Source: Macrotrachela quadricornifera
Taxonomy: Eukaryota > Rotifera > Eurotatoria > Philodinida > Philodinidae
Assembly: GCA_022393335.1 (NCBI GenBank)
Contig: JAJEKB010020847.1
Location: 1,377,006-1,441,005, forward strand
Reading direction: 5' to 3'
DNA length: 64,000 nucleotides
The first letter of the stretch is position 1; every line of letters starts with the position of its first letter. The notes under the pieces are model-generated. The model was not told the DNA's origin. It saw only the letters and a list, made by a program, of their open reading frames with translations, and did no database searches. This document shows, piece after piece, positions 14,926 through 26,896 of this stretch. Both the position numbers and the translations under genes were made by a program.

Positions 14926-16115
14926 TTTTTTCTGATGTCATTGGTATTTTATATTGAATATTTGAAATAGGTAGTACTTGAAGTATGACATACATTACGT
15001 TTGTATCACTCATTTATTGATGAGTATTCTAGAAAAATGCATTTCTATTCTTTTTTCTTGTCTCGTCGATGCATCAAACGTGTTGAGATTTCTCAAAATG
15101 AGTTCCTAACGTACTCTCACAAACATATTTTCAACATACATATCGGAAAGAAAATAATTAGGCCAATTTTTCAATTAAATTACTTCATCAATATTATTTG
15201 AATGTTACATTGATTAATTTTATAGTCTCACTAATTATAAGTAAGGAAGAGTCATTTATAATTGTTCGCTTATGCGATTAATACATCATATTTACTATAA
15301 AGAATTGTTTTCAATTTTTCTTTATGATGATTGGACAATTTCTTAATTATTTTTGTTAAATTAGTCTTGAGATTTTATGTTAGACATTTATCAAAAAAAT
15401 TAATATTAAAATAGTTTGAATATGTTTACATTTTTATAGATTATTTCGAGAATTTTTTAGAGAATAAAAATTCAGTTTGTTGTTTATTTTATGGAAAAAA
15501 ATATTTGCACAAAATCGATATTTTATTAAGCCTTAAAGTGTTAAATACTTATTGTCAATAGTTAATTAAATATTTGTACATATAATCTGATTAAAATATC
15601 ATTAAACTAATGAGAAAAATGAACAATTCGTGTTATTAAATTAAACTATTGAATTTTTTACCTTTGAAATATATTCTTTTCAATATATAAAAAATTTTCA
15701 ATGTTTACATAAAACTAAAAAAGAGCCTTATATAATTATAATCATCTTACGATGGAACATATTTAGGTGTTCAACTTCTTTAAGTTCCATCTTTTGGCGA
15801 TAGATAGACCTCCATGAGACATGAGAAATTCCAAATGAATTCGTGCTGTTGTGCCTTTACTTCCGAGATATCGCATTTTCAACATATATAGGAAGCGAAA
15901 GAATAAAATGGAAAATTATTGTTTTTTGGAGGGCTACTTCTCATTTGCGAAAATGAAAAAAATTGAAGTTTAATTGTAGTAAGTTCTTTCAAATTTTCGA
16001 CTGATTTTCGAGTTGAATAATTGCTAAGTTTAAAATACGATCGAATGTTTTTAAATCTAATTCTGTAAAGTTTTAATCGTATAAAATATTTTTATTTAAA
16101 ATTTTTTTAAGTAGA
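14926..16115. other. Gene-free stretch
   Basis: AT-rich DNA with one 66-codon chance frame at 15001-15201. A slightly GC-richer patch at about 15770-15900 has no open frame. Nothing else is supported. Confidence 0.4.
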
Positions 16116-16119
16116 TTTT

Positions 16120-16385
16120 CTGCAATTTATAGAGGACGTAAGTTATTAATCAATATATATTTTTAATAAAGTAGGCTTCTATAATTTGTAGAGCACGTGA
16201 CTTAATGATTATAATTGATTGTTTTAATTATTACAATAGTCTGCAATTTGTAGAGATCGTTAGCTATTTATTAGAATCAATTTTTAATAAAGGAGAATTT
16301 TTATAATTTGTAGAGGACGTAAGTGATTGATGAGAGTAATCTTTTAATTGCACAAAGGTTTTTAATTTATGGAGATCATCGTGAA
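16120..16385. repeat. Diverged tandem repeat, about 62-bp units
   Basis: At least four copies of a unit with the core AATTTGTAGAGGACGTAAGT followed by TTTTTAATAAAG. Cores are near 16127, 16187, 16244, 16304 and, weaker, 16363. Confidence 0.7.
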
Positions 16386-16650
16386 TGTAGAGATGAACTT
16401 AAGTATTTATGTCTACGAAAGAGAGAGTTGAATATTGTGGTAAGATTGTAGATAAATGAAATGATTGTCAATTGTTGAAGGAATAACACGACTATAACCC
16501 GAGCAGGGATCGTGAATGTAGAAATAAACTGAAGTATTATATTTACGAGAAAGACTAATATTTTCTAATAATTTAAAGTCAATGAAATGGTTGTCTGTTA
16601 TTCTGGTAATGATACTACGATTGTACGAGCAAGGGTTGCTAATGCAGGAA
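16386..16650. repeat. Two-copy tandem duplication, about 125 bp
   Basis: The segment beginning GTGAATGTAGAGATGAACTTAA near 16381 recurs near 16512 (GTGAATGTAGAAATAAACTGAA). Both copies continue with TATTT-TACGA, GAAATG-TTGTC and CGACTATAACCCGAGCAGGG or ACGATTGTACGAGCAAGGG. Similarity is roughly 70-75 percent by eye. Confidence 0.65.
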
Positions 16651-17725
16651 CATACTAAAGAAGTAGCATCTTAAGAATGACGAAGAACTCTTAACTAAGT
16701 TTTATTCAGATTCATTTCAACAATTCAATATTTGTTTATCTTACTAAAAACTTCTGTCGATTACAGTTTGAAGTTTTTACAAAAAAAAAAAATCTTGAAC
16801 ATATGCTTTATTAAAAATATTCTTCATTTGTTTTGAATCTTTTTTTTCGTTATCTACATATATGGTGATACGTATATGGTCTGTTGCGTTCGTTTGGTTT
16901 AAAACAAAAGAAAATCGTTGTGTGCATTACTCGTTTGAAATTGATTTATATTTTATATGTCGATAGAACAGTATTAATTGAACATAAAAGGTGTTTCCAT
17001 CTTATGACATGTTCTATTCTTTATTTAGTATAGGATATCAAGCAAGTTGAAGATGAAATACGAAAAACGAGAATCCATCTTTTATCAAAAAAAAATATGA
17101 TTTTCGCAGCGTCGAAATTTGGTTGCTTAGAAGTTTATCAATTTTTTTAACACAAAAAATGCAACTGTAAAATTAGTTGTTCTATGTAAATTATAGAGCT
17201 TTTCACACTGCATCTTCCGATATATTTTGATTTTTGCATAAATCGTGTTCAAGAAACGAAGAATGGAATGCAATGTTCTCCTATTTATGATAATTCATTC
17301 TTTAGCAGGTTGTGTGCACCTATCATAAAAGCAATGATGGATCGCAGCGAACTACAAGATTGAGAAGTTTAAAACTTTGCACATAATCCTAAATATGTGT
17401 GGACATTATAACAAAATACTTAAACTCAACTTGCAACTTTTGGAAGAGCTAGGTGAAAAAACTTTTGTAGTGTCCCATGTACTTTGTGTTATTACCAAGA
17501 AAAAAAACAAAATGTATTTTTGATAAAATTATTTTGTTTAAAACAAGATTGGCACACATACAAAAAAAGCAATAATATTTTCCATGAGCGAAAAAATTTG
17601 AAAAATAAAAAAAAATTAAGAATACTGGAGGATAAGAAGAAACAAGAACAAATATAAAAATAAAAAAATAAAATGAATATTCATCGGTGCCAAATGATGA
17701 AGTTATATTTGTGCTGACTTATTTA
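16651..17725. other. Gene-free stretch
   Basis: AT-rich, with no supported gene or repeat. It ends where the 92-bp array begins. Confidence 0.4.
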
Positions 17726-17729
17726 AAAG

Positions 17730-20590
17730 TCTATTCGAATATTTTTCTCACTTCGAGAGGGAAGGATGAATGAACTTACTGCAACAATATAAAACTACAA
17801 GTTCCATGAATAATTCATATCAAAACCTTTTTCAATTATTTATCTCATTTGGAAACAAAGATTCACAATCGACTATATGATCGAGGAATACCCACCTAAT
17901 CAATAATTCATACCAACACTCAATCCAAATCTTTACCATATTTTCAAACAAAAATTCACAATTGATTTATGATCACACAATATGGAATTAATGAATTATT
18001 CCGACCAAGACTCCGTTGAAATATTTCGCTCATTTTCAAGCAAAGGCTGATACTGTATTACATTATTCAGGAGAATATAACTAATGAATAAATCCAAGCA
18101 CCACTCCATTGAGATACATAGGTCACTTTAAAACAAAGGTTCATAATTGATTCATTTATCACAGAAACTACAGTTACTGAATCATTTCTAATAAGCCTCT
18201 TTTCAAATATTCATCTCCTTTTGAAATAAACCTTCACATCTGCTTCCATGAATGACGAATATAGAATTCATGAATAATTAATAACAAGATTTCATTGAAA
18301 TATTTAGTTCATTTAGAAACAAAGATTCACAATTAACTGCACGGTTGACGCACAGACGAGCAATGCATAGATAAAACAAAGATTCCATTTAACTATTTAG
18401 CTCAAGTCAAAAGAACAACTCCGAGACGATTACATGATTGAGGAATATGCAATTAATAAATAGTTTTTATAAAAGCTCCATTGAAATATTTAGGTCATGT
18501 CGAAACAAAAATTGAAAATTGATAATAGGATGGTGAAATGGATGATCAACGCATAGTTTAAACAAAGGTTCTATTCAAATAATTAACTGAAACTGAAAGC
18601 AAGATGGACGACGGATTACATAATCGAGAAAGAGTTGATTAATGAATAATTGCTATCAAGACTCCATTGAAATATTGAACTGATTTGGAAACAAAGATTC
18701 ACAATGGAATACGTTATTAACGAATAATTTGAATTAAGAGTCCATTGAAATATTTGACGCAACTGAAAAGAAAGAGTGAGAGGTGGATACATGGTCGCGG
18801 AATATGCAGGTGACACATAAGTCATACCACGATTGGATTGAAATATTTTTTTGAAATGGAAAGAAACACTCGGTGCCTATTATTTCATCGTAAACAACTG
18901 GGGTATTGAATAATTGAAACAAACTATCTATTTATGTATGGTACTCGATTCGAACCAAAATTGTGAATTCGTTTATATAAATGAAGATTACTCGACAAAT
19001 AAATAATGCAAACATCAGTTATATTCAAATATTTTGCTAACATCGATGGAAAGATTAGGAGTTGATGCCATGAACGATGGATAAGCATCAAATGAATCAT
19101 TTTGTTCATAGTTCTTTCCAAATATTTTAATCATGTGGGATTCAAAGGGATAGAACTTGATAGCATAATCAACGATTAGACGACAAGTGAATAATTCACA
19201 GCATTATGGTTTTATGCAAATATTTTACTTATTTGGAAAAAATAATTGGAGTTTAAGTCATAATGGAAGATCACATATTAAATATATAATTCTAAGTCGG
19301 ATCACTTTTTAATATTTTATTTGCTTCACAAAAAGACAGAAATGGTCATACAATCGATGAAGATATGGCAAATAAATAATTTATACTAAGATTCAATTCA
19401 AATATTAAGATCACTTCGGTGACAATCTTTGCAGTTTGTTACATTATTAACCAATACATGACAATCAATAATTCAAACAAGCAGAGTTCCTTTCAACTAT
19501 TGTGTTCGGTTCGAAAGTAGACAGAATTAGTTATATGATGGATGGATACACATCAAATAAATAATTTTAAGCAGAGTCCTATTGAAATATTTTGCTCATT
19601 TTAAACAAAAAAGTTCCGGGTCCACTATATGATCGATGAATATAAAAAAATAAACAATTCTAACTAGAGCTTTCTTCAAATATTTTTCTCACTTCAAAAA
19701 TTAAATTTAGAGTTCGTATTGTGTACAATAGACATACAACAAATGAATAATTTTCATCAATATTCCATTCAGATATTTTCTTTATTTCAAAGAAACGATT
19801 TCGAATTTGTAATTTGATCGATAAATACACGGCAAATGAATATTCTAACTAGAGTTTTATTCAAATATGCTGCCAAATTCGAAGCAAATATTTTTAGTTC
19901 ATCATATGATTGACTGATACAGAACAAATGAATAATCCTAACCGCAATACTTGTGTTCAAAAATTTTGCTGTATTCGAAGCAAATATTTGATGCGGTGAT
20001 GCCATTTCAGATGGCAAGTGTAATGAATATATGCAGCTAAAAAAAGAAGGATTTATTTGAATATTCTATTCGCTACAAACGGCAAATTTGTTATTATAAA
20101 ATGCTCGGTGAGCATACAGGATATTGAATAACTCAAACAAATGTTGTATTCGAATATTTGGCTCACTTGAATACAAAGTTTTTTTGTCGTTTCTAAAATC
20201 GTATATGATACAGCCAAGGAGTGATACACATTATCAAAATTCCACTCAATTTTTTCGCTCACTTCAAAGTGAAGGATTCGACGGGATTATATGACCTAAC
20301 ACAACACGACATAGGAAAAAAGTAAAGAAGTATTTTATTCAAATATTTTGTTTATTGAAAGATAATGATTTCGAATAAGTAATACGATCGATTAAACTGT
20401 CTTCGAGATCTAGAAATAGTGAAAAATGAGGAGAATCCTCAAAAGTAAGGTTGTATTCGAATATTTTATACTTGATGAACCAGGAATTTGTGAGTTATTT
20501 AATCGGAGGGCCCAATGGAAATGAATAAAAGTATACGCACCCTCTCCAGCATTAAATTCGAATATCTTGCTCATTGCCATATATTTAATC
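17730..20590. repeat. Long diverged satellite-like array, about 92-bp period, about 31 units
   Basis: A core of the form TTCCATTGAAATATTTTGCTC, followed by ATTT-GAAACAAAGATT, then ATATGATCGATGAATA and AATGAATAATTC, recurs along the whole interval. Core positions include about 17731, 17829, 18015, 18107, 18204, 18294, 18478, 18570, 18660, 18741, 18836, 19021, 19108, 19205, 19398, 19585, 19675, 19860, 20150, 20340, 20460 and 20558. Spacing stays near 92 bp although units are only about 60-70 percent alike by eye. The minus-strand frames in this region come from the repeat and are not genes. Confidence 0.85.
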
Positions 20591-21625
20591 AGCGCTAGGT
20601 TAGCGTATGTTATTCGATAAAAATGAATGAATAGTAACTGTGCCTGGAAGTACGAATAAGGCCAAGATAATCATAGAAGCCACGAATTTGTTGTTGTCCA
20701 TTTTGTGTCGGTTGAATTAGAAGAAATGTATGGTTGTGATCTTGCATTGAGACTTTCGTTCTTATATATCCACCGATCAAGACTGGGAGAGAGGGGAAAA
20801 AATCGAAGGATAAAAACGATTTTCCTGCATAGGATACTGTGACGCCTAGCGAATGGCTGAAAGACACTCGAAAAATAATAAATAGTCCTGCACAATAACC
20901 AAAAACAACATTTTTTCCTCTCTCTCTACAAACAAAGGCAGGTTTGATTTTGCATACAGGTATACTTGTACATACATTCATCGTCATGTAGAAAAAAATT
21001 GATTGGACATGTTGGTATCGTTATTTTTTTCTCTAAAAGCCTTAGCATGTAAATGTGTTAGGCTACTCCCTATTTTTTTCGTTCTCTTTATATGAAAACG
21101 ACAGAGAGATATTATTCGAGCAAAAATTAAAAACATCTACTAGCAAGTAGCTTACGATGAAAGAACGAAAGAAAAAAAAAGAATGTTTATTGTGAACGCA
21201 ATCATGTGTAATATTGGTGAGAAATAGAGAGACGATGTGAGCATTGATTTTTCGTGCATACACATCAAGCTTGTTTTTATGTAAAAAAATTGAAAGACTC
21301 TGATTAAAAATTGATTGTGATTCATTAATAAACTTTATTCAGTTGAATAGATAAAAAAAACACAAAATCAACTGAAATATGTTTTCAAAGCTGAACAAAT
21401 TTGATTTTTATCAGTTTCAAATCTTATCATTTGAATCAAGTTTTTTGTTCTAAAATAGTTGATGAAGTCAAATTTTTCAACATTTTCTTTATGCAGAATT
21501 GATTCGAACAAGTAATAATGGTGATTAGAGATTTGCATGACCAAAATTTTTAGTCACTTTCACGGTAGCGCTGACCATAACCATTCTGCAGACCTCTAGT
21601 GGTGATAACTGAATTTTTCCATGGG
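20591..21625. other. Gene-free stretch
   Basis: Contains a 125-codon minus-strand frame (20610-20987) with no recognisable domain, overlapped by another frame. It is probably a chance frame in slightly GC-richer DNA. No repeat was recognised. Confidence 0.4.
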
Positions 21626-21629
21626 TAAC

Positions 21630-22045
21630 AATTCCAGTGAGAATTTAATAGAAATTACAGCAGCTTTAAATTTTTTCACAATAACTTTCTTTTATTTTAT
21701 TTTGAACTGATAAATAATTTTTTTCAATAATTTTAATGACTCATGAAAAAATAGTATCGAGAAAGAAGAAAGTGATCATCCATTATATGTCCAATCAGAA
21801 ATCTTACAGATACCTCCATCGTGAATGAAGTTAGTGTTATGAGCACTAATAACACTGACTTCATTTATGATGGGGGTATCTGTACGATTTCTGATTGGAC
21901 GTACAGTAGATCACCACTTTATTCTTTCTCCATATTATTTTTTCATGAGCTATTAAATTTATTAAAATAAAATTATAACGAAAAAAATTTAAAGCTGCTA
22001 TACTTTTTATTAAATTTTTACTCAAATTATTATCCACAAAAAATT
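21630..22045. mobile_element. Fold-back (long inverted repeat) element
   Basis: An imperfect palindrome with arms of about 200 bp and almost no spacer. Left-arm landmarks GCAGCTTTAAATTTTTT (21660), CTCATGAAAAAATA (about 21740) and GTCCAATCAGAAAT (21789) appear reverse-complemented at 21998, about 21950 and 21900. The centre is at about 21844 (AGTGTTATGAGCACTAATAACACT). The arms carry small indels. There is no open frame, so this is a non-autonomous element; the transcript would form a long hairpin. Confidence 0.85.
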
Positions 22046-22189
22046 TCAATATTATTCATCTAACAAGGAAGCAATATGGATTATTTATTGCAAAAAATAT
22101 ATTTCAATATGTCAAGTACTAGCTGAAGATACATAAGACTAGGCTAGACTTGGATTTTTTAAAACATGGAAATGTGAAAAATTAATTGT

Positions 22190-23616
22190 AAAATTCATAC
22201 GATTTAGAATCCTATCGGCAGGTTATTAATAATTGTTACGAACAGATGATCTTGAACGAATTAAAATGTAAAAGAAGTGAATTATCTCATTTGTATGTGA
22301 ATTAAAAGAATTTTTAAATCGTTGATTAAAGCTGATTTAGACCATTTACTCATCTATAGAAGTGAGAGAATTATAAAAGATTGGTATTAAGAAAAAAACA
22401 AAAATTTAACAAACGCATCTAACGAAACTAAAAGAATTTTGACAGGTGAAGAAATTAATATTTTGGAAAATGGATTAAATTTTGTTTTGTAAGATAAAAC
22501 ATTTGATGAAATAACATTCATATGTAATATTGAAACTAGTTTCGTTAATTTATTCAGTCATTGTACGAATGAAAAAGATTATGAAGAAAGAGATATTAAT
22601 GAACCAATAATCTATAAAATGAAAGCGATTCAATTGCAATTTGCTAATAAAATAAGATCTTTTTGTAATAATTTTCATTTCAATGCTTAATAGATAGTTA
22701 AAAAACATAAACATGAAACTGTAAAGTTGAAAAGGTTTTAAAAAACTATTCAACGATAAATCAATACAATTAGTAAAACTAGAAAAAAGGAAAAGGAGTA
22801 GTAATAATGAATGAGAAAGGTTATAAGAGAAATGTCCTTCAAATATTAAATGATTATAACACGTTTAAAGTTTTGGATTCTAACGAGAATATAATTTTTA
22901 GCGTCCAATCTATTGTTTCTACTGTAGGTACATTTAATTATAATTTACCCAACTATTTAGCTCATAAATTAGATCATTTGCGAAAAAGTGATACAATCAC
23001 ATCAGATACTTTTGCCTTTCTTGTGGAATTAAGTTTATGGGAATTCGATAAATCTCAAATAAAAATAGTCTCTTTTGATATCACCAGGTTATTCATTAAT
23101 GTTCTGTTACAACGAACTATACAAATAATTCTTGAGAAACTATATGAACCTGATCATACTTTTATCTATAGTACTAAAAAACGAGAGGATTGGTGCAAAC
23201 AATGTAAAATACCGATTTGAAATGAAATACTTATTAAACGCTGTAACAAAAGATACAAACTTTGACTTTAATAATAAAATTTACTCGCAAATTAATGGTG
23301 TTGCAATGGGCTCACCTCTTGGTCCTTTGTTTACTGATATATATGTAAACTATCTTGAAGATAAATTGATGTCACGATGCAAAAAAAGAATGGTATATTG
23401 AATTGGAAGAGATTCGCCGACGATACATTTATTACTATAGAAAAAGAATTTAATATTAATAGGATAATTGATATACTTAATAGTGTTGATAATTGTATTG
23501 CTTTTACATACGGAGAAGAAGTAAATAATTCATTATCTTTTCTTGACATATACACTACACCATTATTAGCTAATAATTTAACTAATAACTCATCTAATAG
23601 TTCAACTGACAATTAA
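22190..23616 (+). pseudogene. Decayed Penelope-like element reverse transcriptase
   Basis: Three recognisable coding parts lie in order but in different frames. About 22430-22700 (with stops) has GEEINILENGLNFV and ICNIETSF, as in the N-terminal part of Penelope-like RTs. 22807-23219 carries the conserved VQSIVSTVGTFNYNLPNYLA and VSFDITRLFINVLL. 23132-23616 carries GVAMGSPLGPLFTDIY (frame of 23132), then RFADDTFITIEKEF and SLSFLDI (frame of 23377). The catalytic ADD is readable. A piece is missing between TFKVL and the VSTVGT motif, and no GIY-YIG endonuclease domain follows. The copy is inactive: at least two frameshifts and several stops. Family assignment rests on motif order. Confidence 0.8.
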
Positions 23617-23869
23617 AATAATAAGTTAATTCAAATAATAATTAAATTAATAAATCATTTAGTAATCCAAGTATGTTTTTACTTTATATGCGCAAGATAT
23701 TTGTCACTATAAGGAGTTATAGCATATTTCTTTATCTGATGCATCATTATGACACTTTTCTAATACATTTTTTCGCTAAAATAGGTTATTCTTCTGCTTG
23801 ACTCTCGCTTTTCCGCTGGAGATCGCTATTAAACCTGAGGATTATACAATATATCAACATGTGTCACAT

Positions 23870-24870
23870 CGTTGTAATGCTTTTCTAACCCCTTAAAAGA
23901 AAGAATCATGCTTCTTATTAATATTAATATTTTCCCCTTGTTCTAAAGAATTATTCCTATAGAAACGATTATATTTTTCCATTGATTTTCATTTTTTTCG
24001 TTGACAAATTCTTTGTATAAGTAAAAAAAATAAAAGCATCCTTCGTATTGTCATTAACATGTTTCCGCTTTTGCAAAGTATTATTCCTATAGAAATGATT
24101 ATTTTTGTCATTGATTTTTATTTTTCTATGAACAAACTATATGTTTAACTTGCAATAGAGCAGGATCATGTTTATTAATATTTATATCTTTCGATTTTTT
24201 TAGAGTGTAAAGTAGGCCAAAAGTCACTATACTGTGAAACACTTGAATATCTAATTATACTATGGCTCAGTCAAACGGGCTTATTTTTTTCTAGCAACGA
24301 TAGAGATATGTTTACACTTCAGATCTATAGCAAAAAGTATATTGAGAACTTTTGTTAATTATCACTATTGAACTTAACGAAACAATTCTTCTTTTTCACA
24401 GGTAGGAAGAAAACAATATACAGAATAGTACAGAAGTTACTTTATCACAAAGAAAATTGAATATCTCCACTATGACTAGAGCAAACGAGCTGCTTTTTTT
24501 ATCAAAATTAGAGGCATGTTCACACCTGAAAATCATATGGACAAGGATAGTGACAATCCTTATTAAGTATACTTTTTTCTTTTTCGATCTGTGAAGTTAA
24601 TAATGATATTTAACAAAAGTTCTCATTATCCTTGTCCATATAAATTTGTATGTAAGCATGCCTCTTTCATGGTATAGTGACTTTTGGTCCACCCTGTATT
24701 ATTTCTAGTGAAATGATTATTTCTTCCAATGACTTTAATTTGTGTGTAGACAAGCTTTGTATGAAAGTGAAAAGAAAAATATCTTTTCAATGACTATTAA
24801 CGTGATTCTCTTAAACGAAAGCATTACTCCTATGAAATGATGATCTTTAATGTTGAATTCCATTTTTTCA
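23870..24870. repeat. Diverged tandem repeat interrupted by a MITE
   Basis: Units containing TATTCCTATAGAAATGATTAT, followed by CATTGATTTTCATTTTT and ACAAA-TTTGTAT, lie near 23950 and 24080. They resume at 24699 (TATTATTTCTAGTGAAATGATT) and again near 24825 after the inserted element 24215-24696. Period is about 130-150 bp. The repeat therefore predates the insertion. Confidence 0.6.
24215..24696. mobile_element. Tc1/mariner-type MITE with TA target duplication and internal duplication
   Basis: The ends carry GGCCAAAAGTCACTATACTG (left) and the inverted GTATAGTGACTTTTGGTCC (right), each bordered by TA (24213-24214 and 24697-24698). The left end seems to have lost a few bases present on the right (CAGGGTGG before ACC). 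Inside, a segment near 24250 recurs near 24460 in direct orientation, and a TATGGACAAGGATA motif is present inverted at about 24537 and 24643, so part can fold back. There is no coding capacity. Confidence 0.7.
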
Positions 24871-25017
24871 ATTTATTTATCATTTTCTCTACTTTGGCTA
24901 GTTTTTTATGAAAAACGATCATTTTTCCGATTGAAACAGTCATCTTTATCATCGATCAGAAAGTCAGCCGGCCCTCGTATTTATACAAATTTATATTCAG
25001 AATAAAATTCTTATATA

Positions 25018-26319
25018 CTTAGGTCTGACCAAAAGTTCGTGCACTGCTATTGGCAGTTTCTTAGACCAATCAACATTGGACTTATTTTTTTCATAAATAA
25101 ATAGTGGAAGGTCTTTCCTATAATAATATGTATAACAGGTCGTTTTTGAAGTTGGTCACAACATTTTTTTCAGATAAAATATAATTCGACCGAAAAAAAA
25201 TGGATAATGAATACAATCGATACTATATTAGAATTCGAACTATTTTGGGAATAGCTCCAAAGACAATCCACGAGGAACTAGCAACAGCTTTAGGACTTGA
25301 TGCTCCAGCATATCGAACAGTTGCAAAGTGGGCCGAACGTTTCCGTGAAGGAAGAGAAGATGTCAATGATGATCCTCGATCCGGTCGTCCAGTTTCCGAA
25401 CTTACAGATGAAAATATTGAACTGGTACGTCAGGTTATTAGCAATGATCCACATTCAACTTATGATGATATTATAGCTGAGACATTTCTCTCTCACGGTA
25501 CAATCGAACGAATTATCCACGATCATCTCAAGATGAGAAAAGTTACATCACGTTGGATCCCCCATCAACTAACTGCTGAACAAAAGGAAGAGCGAGTTAA
25601 ACTTTGTCGTGAAAATCTGGCCAAATTTCGTGCTGGTTCTTAGCGATTATGTGACATTATTACAGGCGATGAGACATGGATTTACCACAGACAAATTGGT
25701 CGCAAGTCAACAAATGCTAGCTGGATTGCCGAAGTTCAATCACCAGCAACCATAGTTCGTCGAGGCAGATTTGAACCAAAAAATTTATTCTGTATATTCT
25801 TTAAATCAAATAGTCCTGTTCTTGTACATGCTGTTGATAAAGGCGAGACTATTGATCATACTTATTATATTGAAAATTGTCTCAAGCCCATTGTTAAGGA
25901 AATATGGAAACAAAGAAGGTCAAATGGTACAAAAGGTATAAAACTGCTTTATGATTATGCTGGACCCCATCGCCATTCAGATGTTATTAACTATTTAACA
26001 GAAGAAGGTATCAATATAATGCCGCATCCACCATATTCACCTGACCTTTCACCATGTGATTATCGGTTAAACGATTATATCAAGAACCGTTTAACTGATC
26101 AACCAGATGAAAAATCTTTGGCTCGCGCGGTTTCCAAGAAAGTAAAAAAAATTTCAGAAGAAGAGTTTAAAAAAACCTTTGACAAATTGTTGGAAAGAAT
26201 GGAACTTTGTATAAATAATCATGGTGACTACTTTGAACATTTAATAAAATAAAACTAGAACTTTCTCTTTATCTTCATATTTTTTTCTACTGACGCACGA
26301 ACTTTTGGTCAGACCTAAG
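25018..26319 (+). mobile_element. Mariner transposon, 1,302 bp, perfect terminal inverted repeats
   Basis: 25-bp terminal inverted repeats, identical at both ends (25018-25042 and 26295-26319), begin CTTAGGTCTGACC. TA target duplications lie outside (25016-25017, 26320-26321). The length is typical of mariner. The perfect TIRs and near-complete transposase frame point to a young insertion. It sits in older repetitive and decayed DNA. Confidence 0.95.
25200..26252 (+). pseudogene. Mariner transposase with one in-frame stop
   Basis: A 350-residue-equivalent frame from the ATG at 25200 to the TAA at 26250-26252 is interrupted by a single TAG at 25641-25643; no frameshift was found. The N-terminal part has the paired helix-turn-helix DNA-binding region (TVAKWAERFREGREDVNDD, GRPVS linker). 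The catalytic triad is readable: GDETW, LLYDYAGPH and SPCDYRL, with 34 residues between the second and third Asp, the DD34D signature of mariner. The asparagine usual after the second Asp is Tyr here. The copy is presumably unable to make full-length transposase without readthrough. Confidence 0.93.
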
Positions 26320-26329
26320 TATGTATTGA

Positions 26330-26640
26330 CTTCACTAAACATGAATTTGACAAGGCATTTAGCATGTTGGAAGAAGAAATCAAGCACAAAAATAAGACTA
26401 TCGAAAATGCTATTACACATTCTATCATTGATTTGAATAATAAAAGACTGAATCGAAGCAGCAGATGAATAATGATAAAGATAGTTTTCGTTTGTTACAA
26501 GATGATTGTCAACAAATTACTAATAGCAGATAACTTAAATTAACTCTAACAAAATTTATTCGACTTCAAACTGAATTGGATAAAAGATTTACGAGAGACA
26601 TAATTAAAATTAACAAATTGACATATATTTGCATTTTAAT
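26330..26640 (+). pseudogene. Coding-like remnant next to the mariner
   Basis: Two stretches in different frames read as charged, helix-prone protein: FDKAFSMLEEEIKHKNKTIE (from about 26350) and FIRLQTELDKRFTRDIIKI (from about 26555), separated by stops. It may be the N-terminal, coiled-coil part of another retroelement copy or a dead host exon. I do not recognise it. Confidence 0.35.
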
Positions 26641-26896
26641 ATAGGTATAAATATAGATGAGAAGAGAAATAAATGAAATTATGAAATAATAAAAGTAAAT
26701 TTTCAATAAGAGGTTTATAAGTAGATATTTGTTTGTTGTTCTAATCAACATTGAAAAACAGAATTTTTATCAGACCACACATGTCTTGCGTAAGTATGAT
26801 GAAATAGAAATGACTCATTCAATAAACACTGTAATTACATTTATATTTAGACAGCACATTTCGTCTAAGTTGCATGTTTTAAACCGTATTTTAGTA

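Noticed and set aside
17730..20590. Regular spacing that could suggest a CRISPR array or a repeat-containing protein
   Set aside because: The whole 92-bp unit repeats rather than a short identical repeat with unique spacers, units are diverged, stops occur in every frame, and the genome is eukaryotic.
20610..20987. 125-codon minus-strand frame with an overlapping 74-codon frame
   Set aside because: No domain, no splice or start context, and composition as expected from locally GC-richer DNA at the array edge.
23132..23616. Non-LTR (LINE) reverse transcriptase
   Set aside because: The order and wording of motifs (VSTVGTFNYNL, AMGSPLGP, FADDTF) fit Penelope-like RTs better; no LINE endonuclease was seen.
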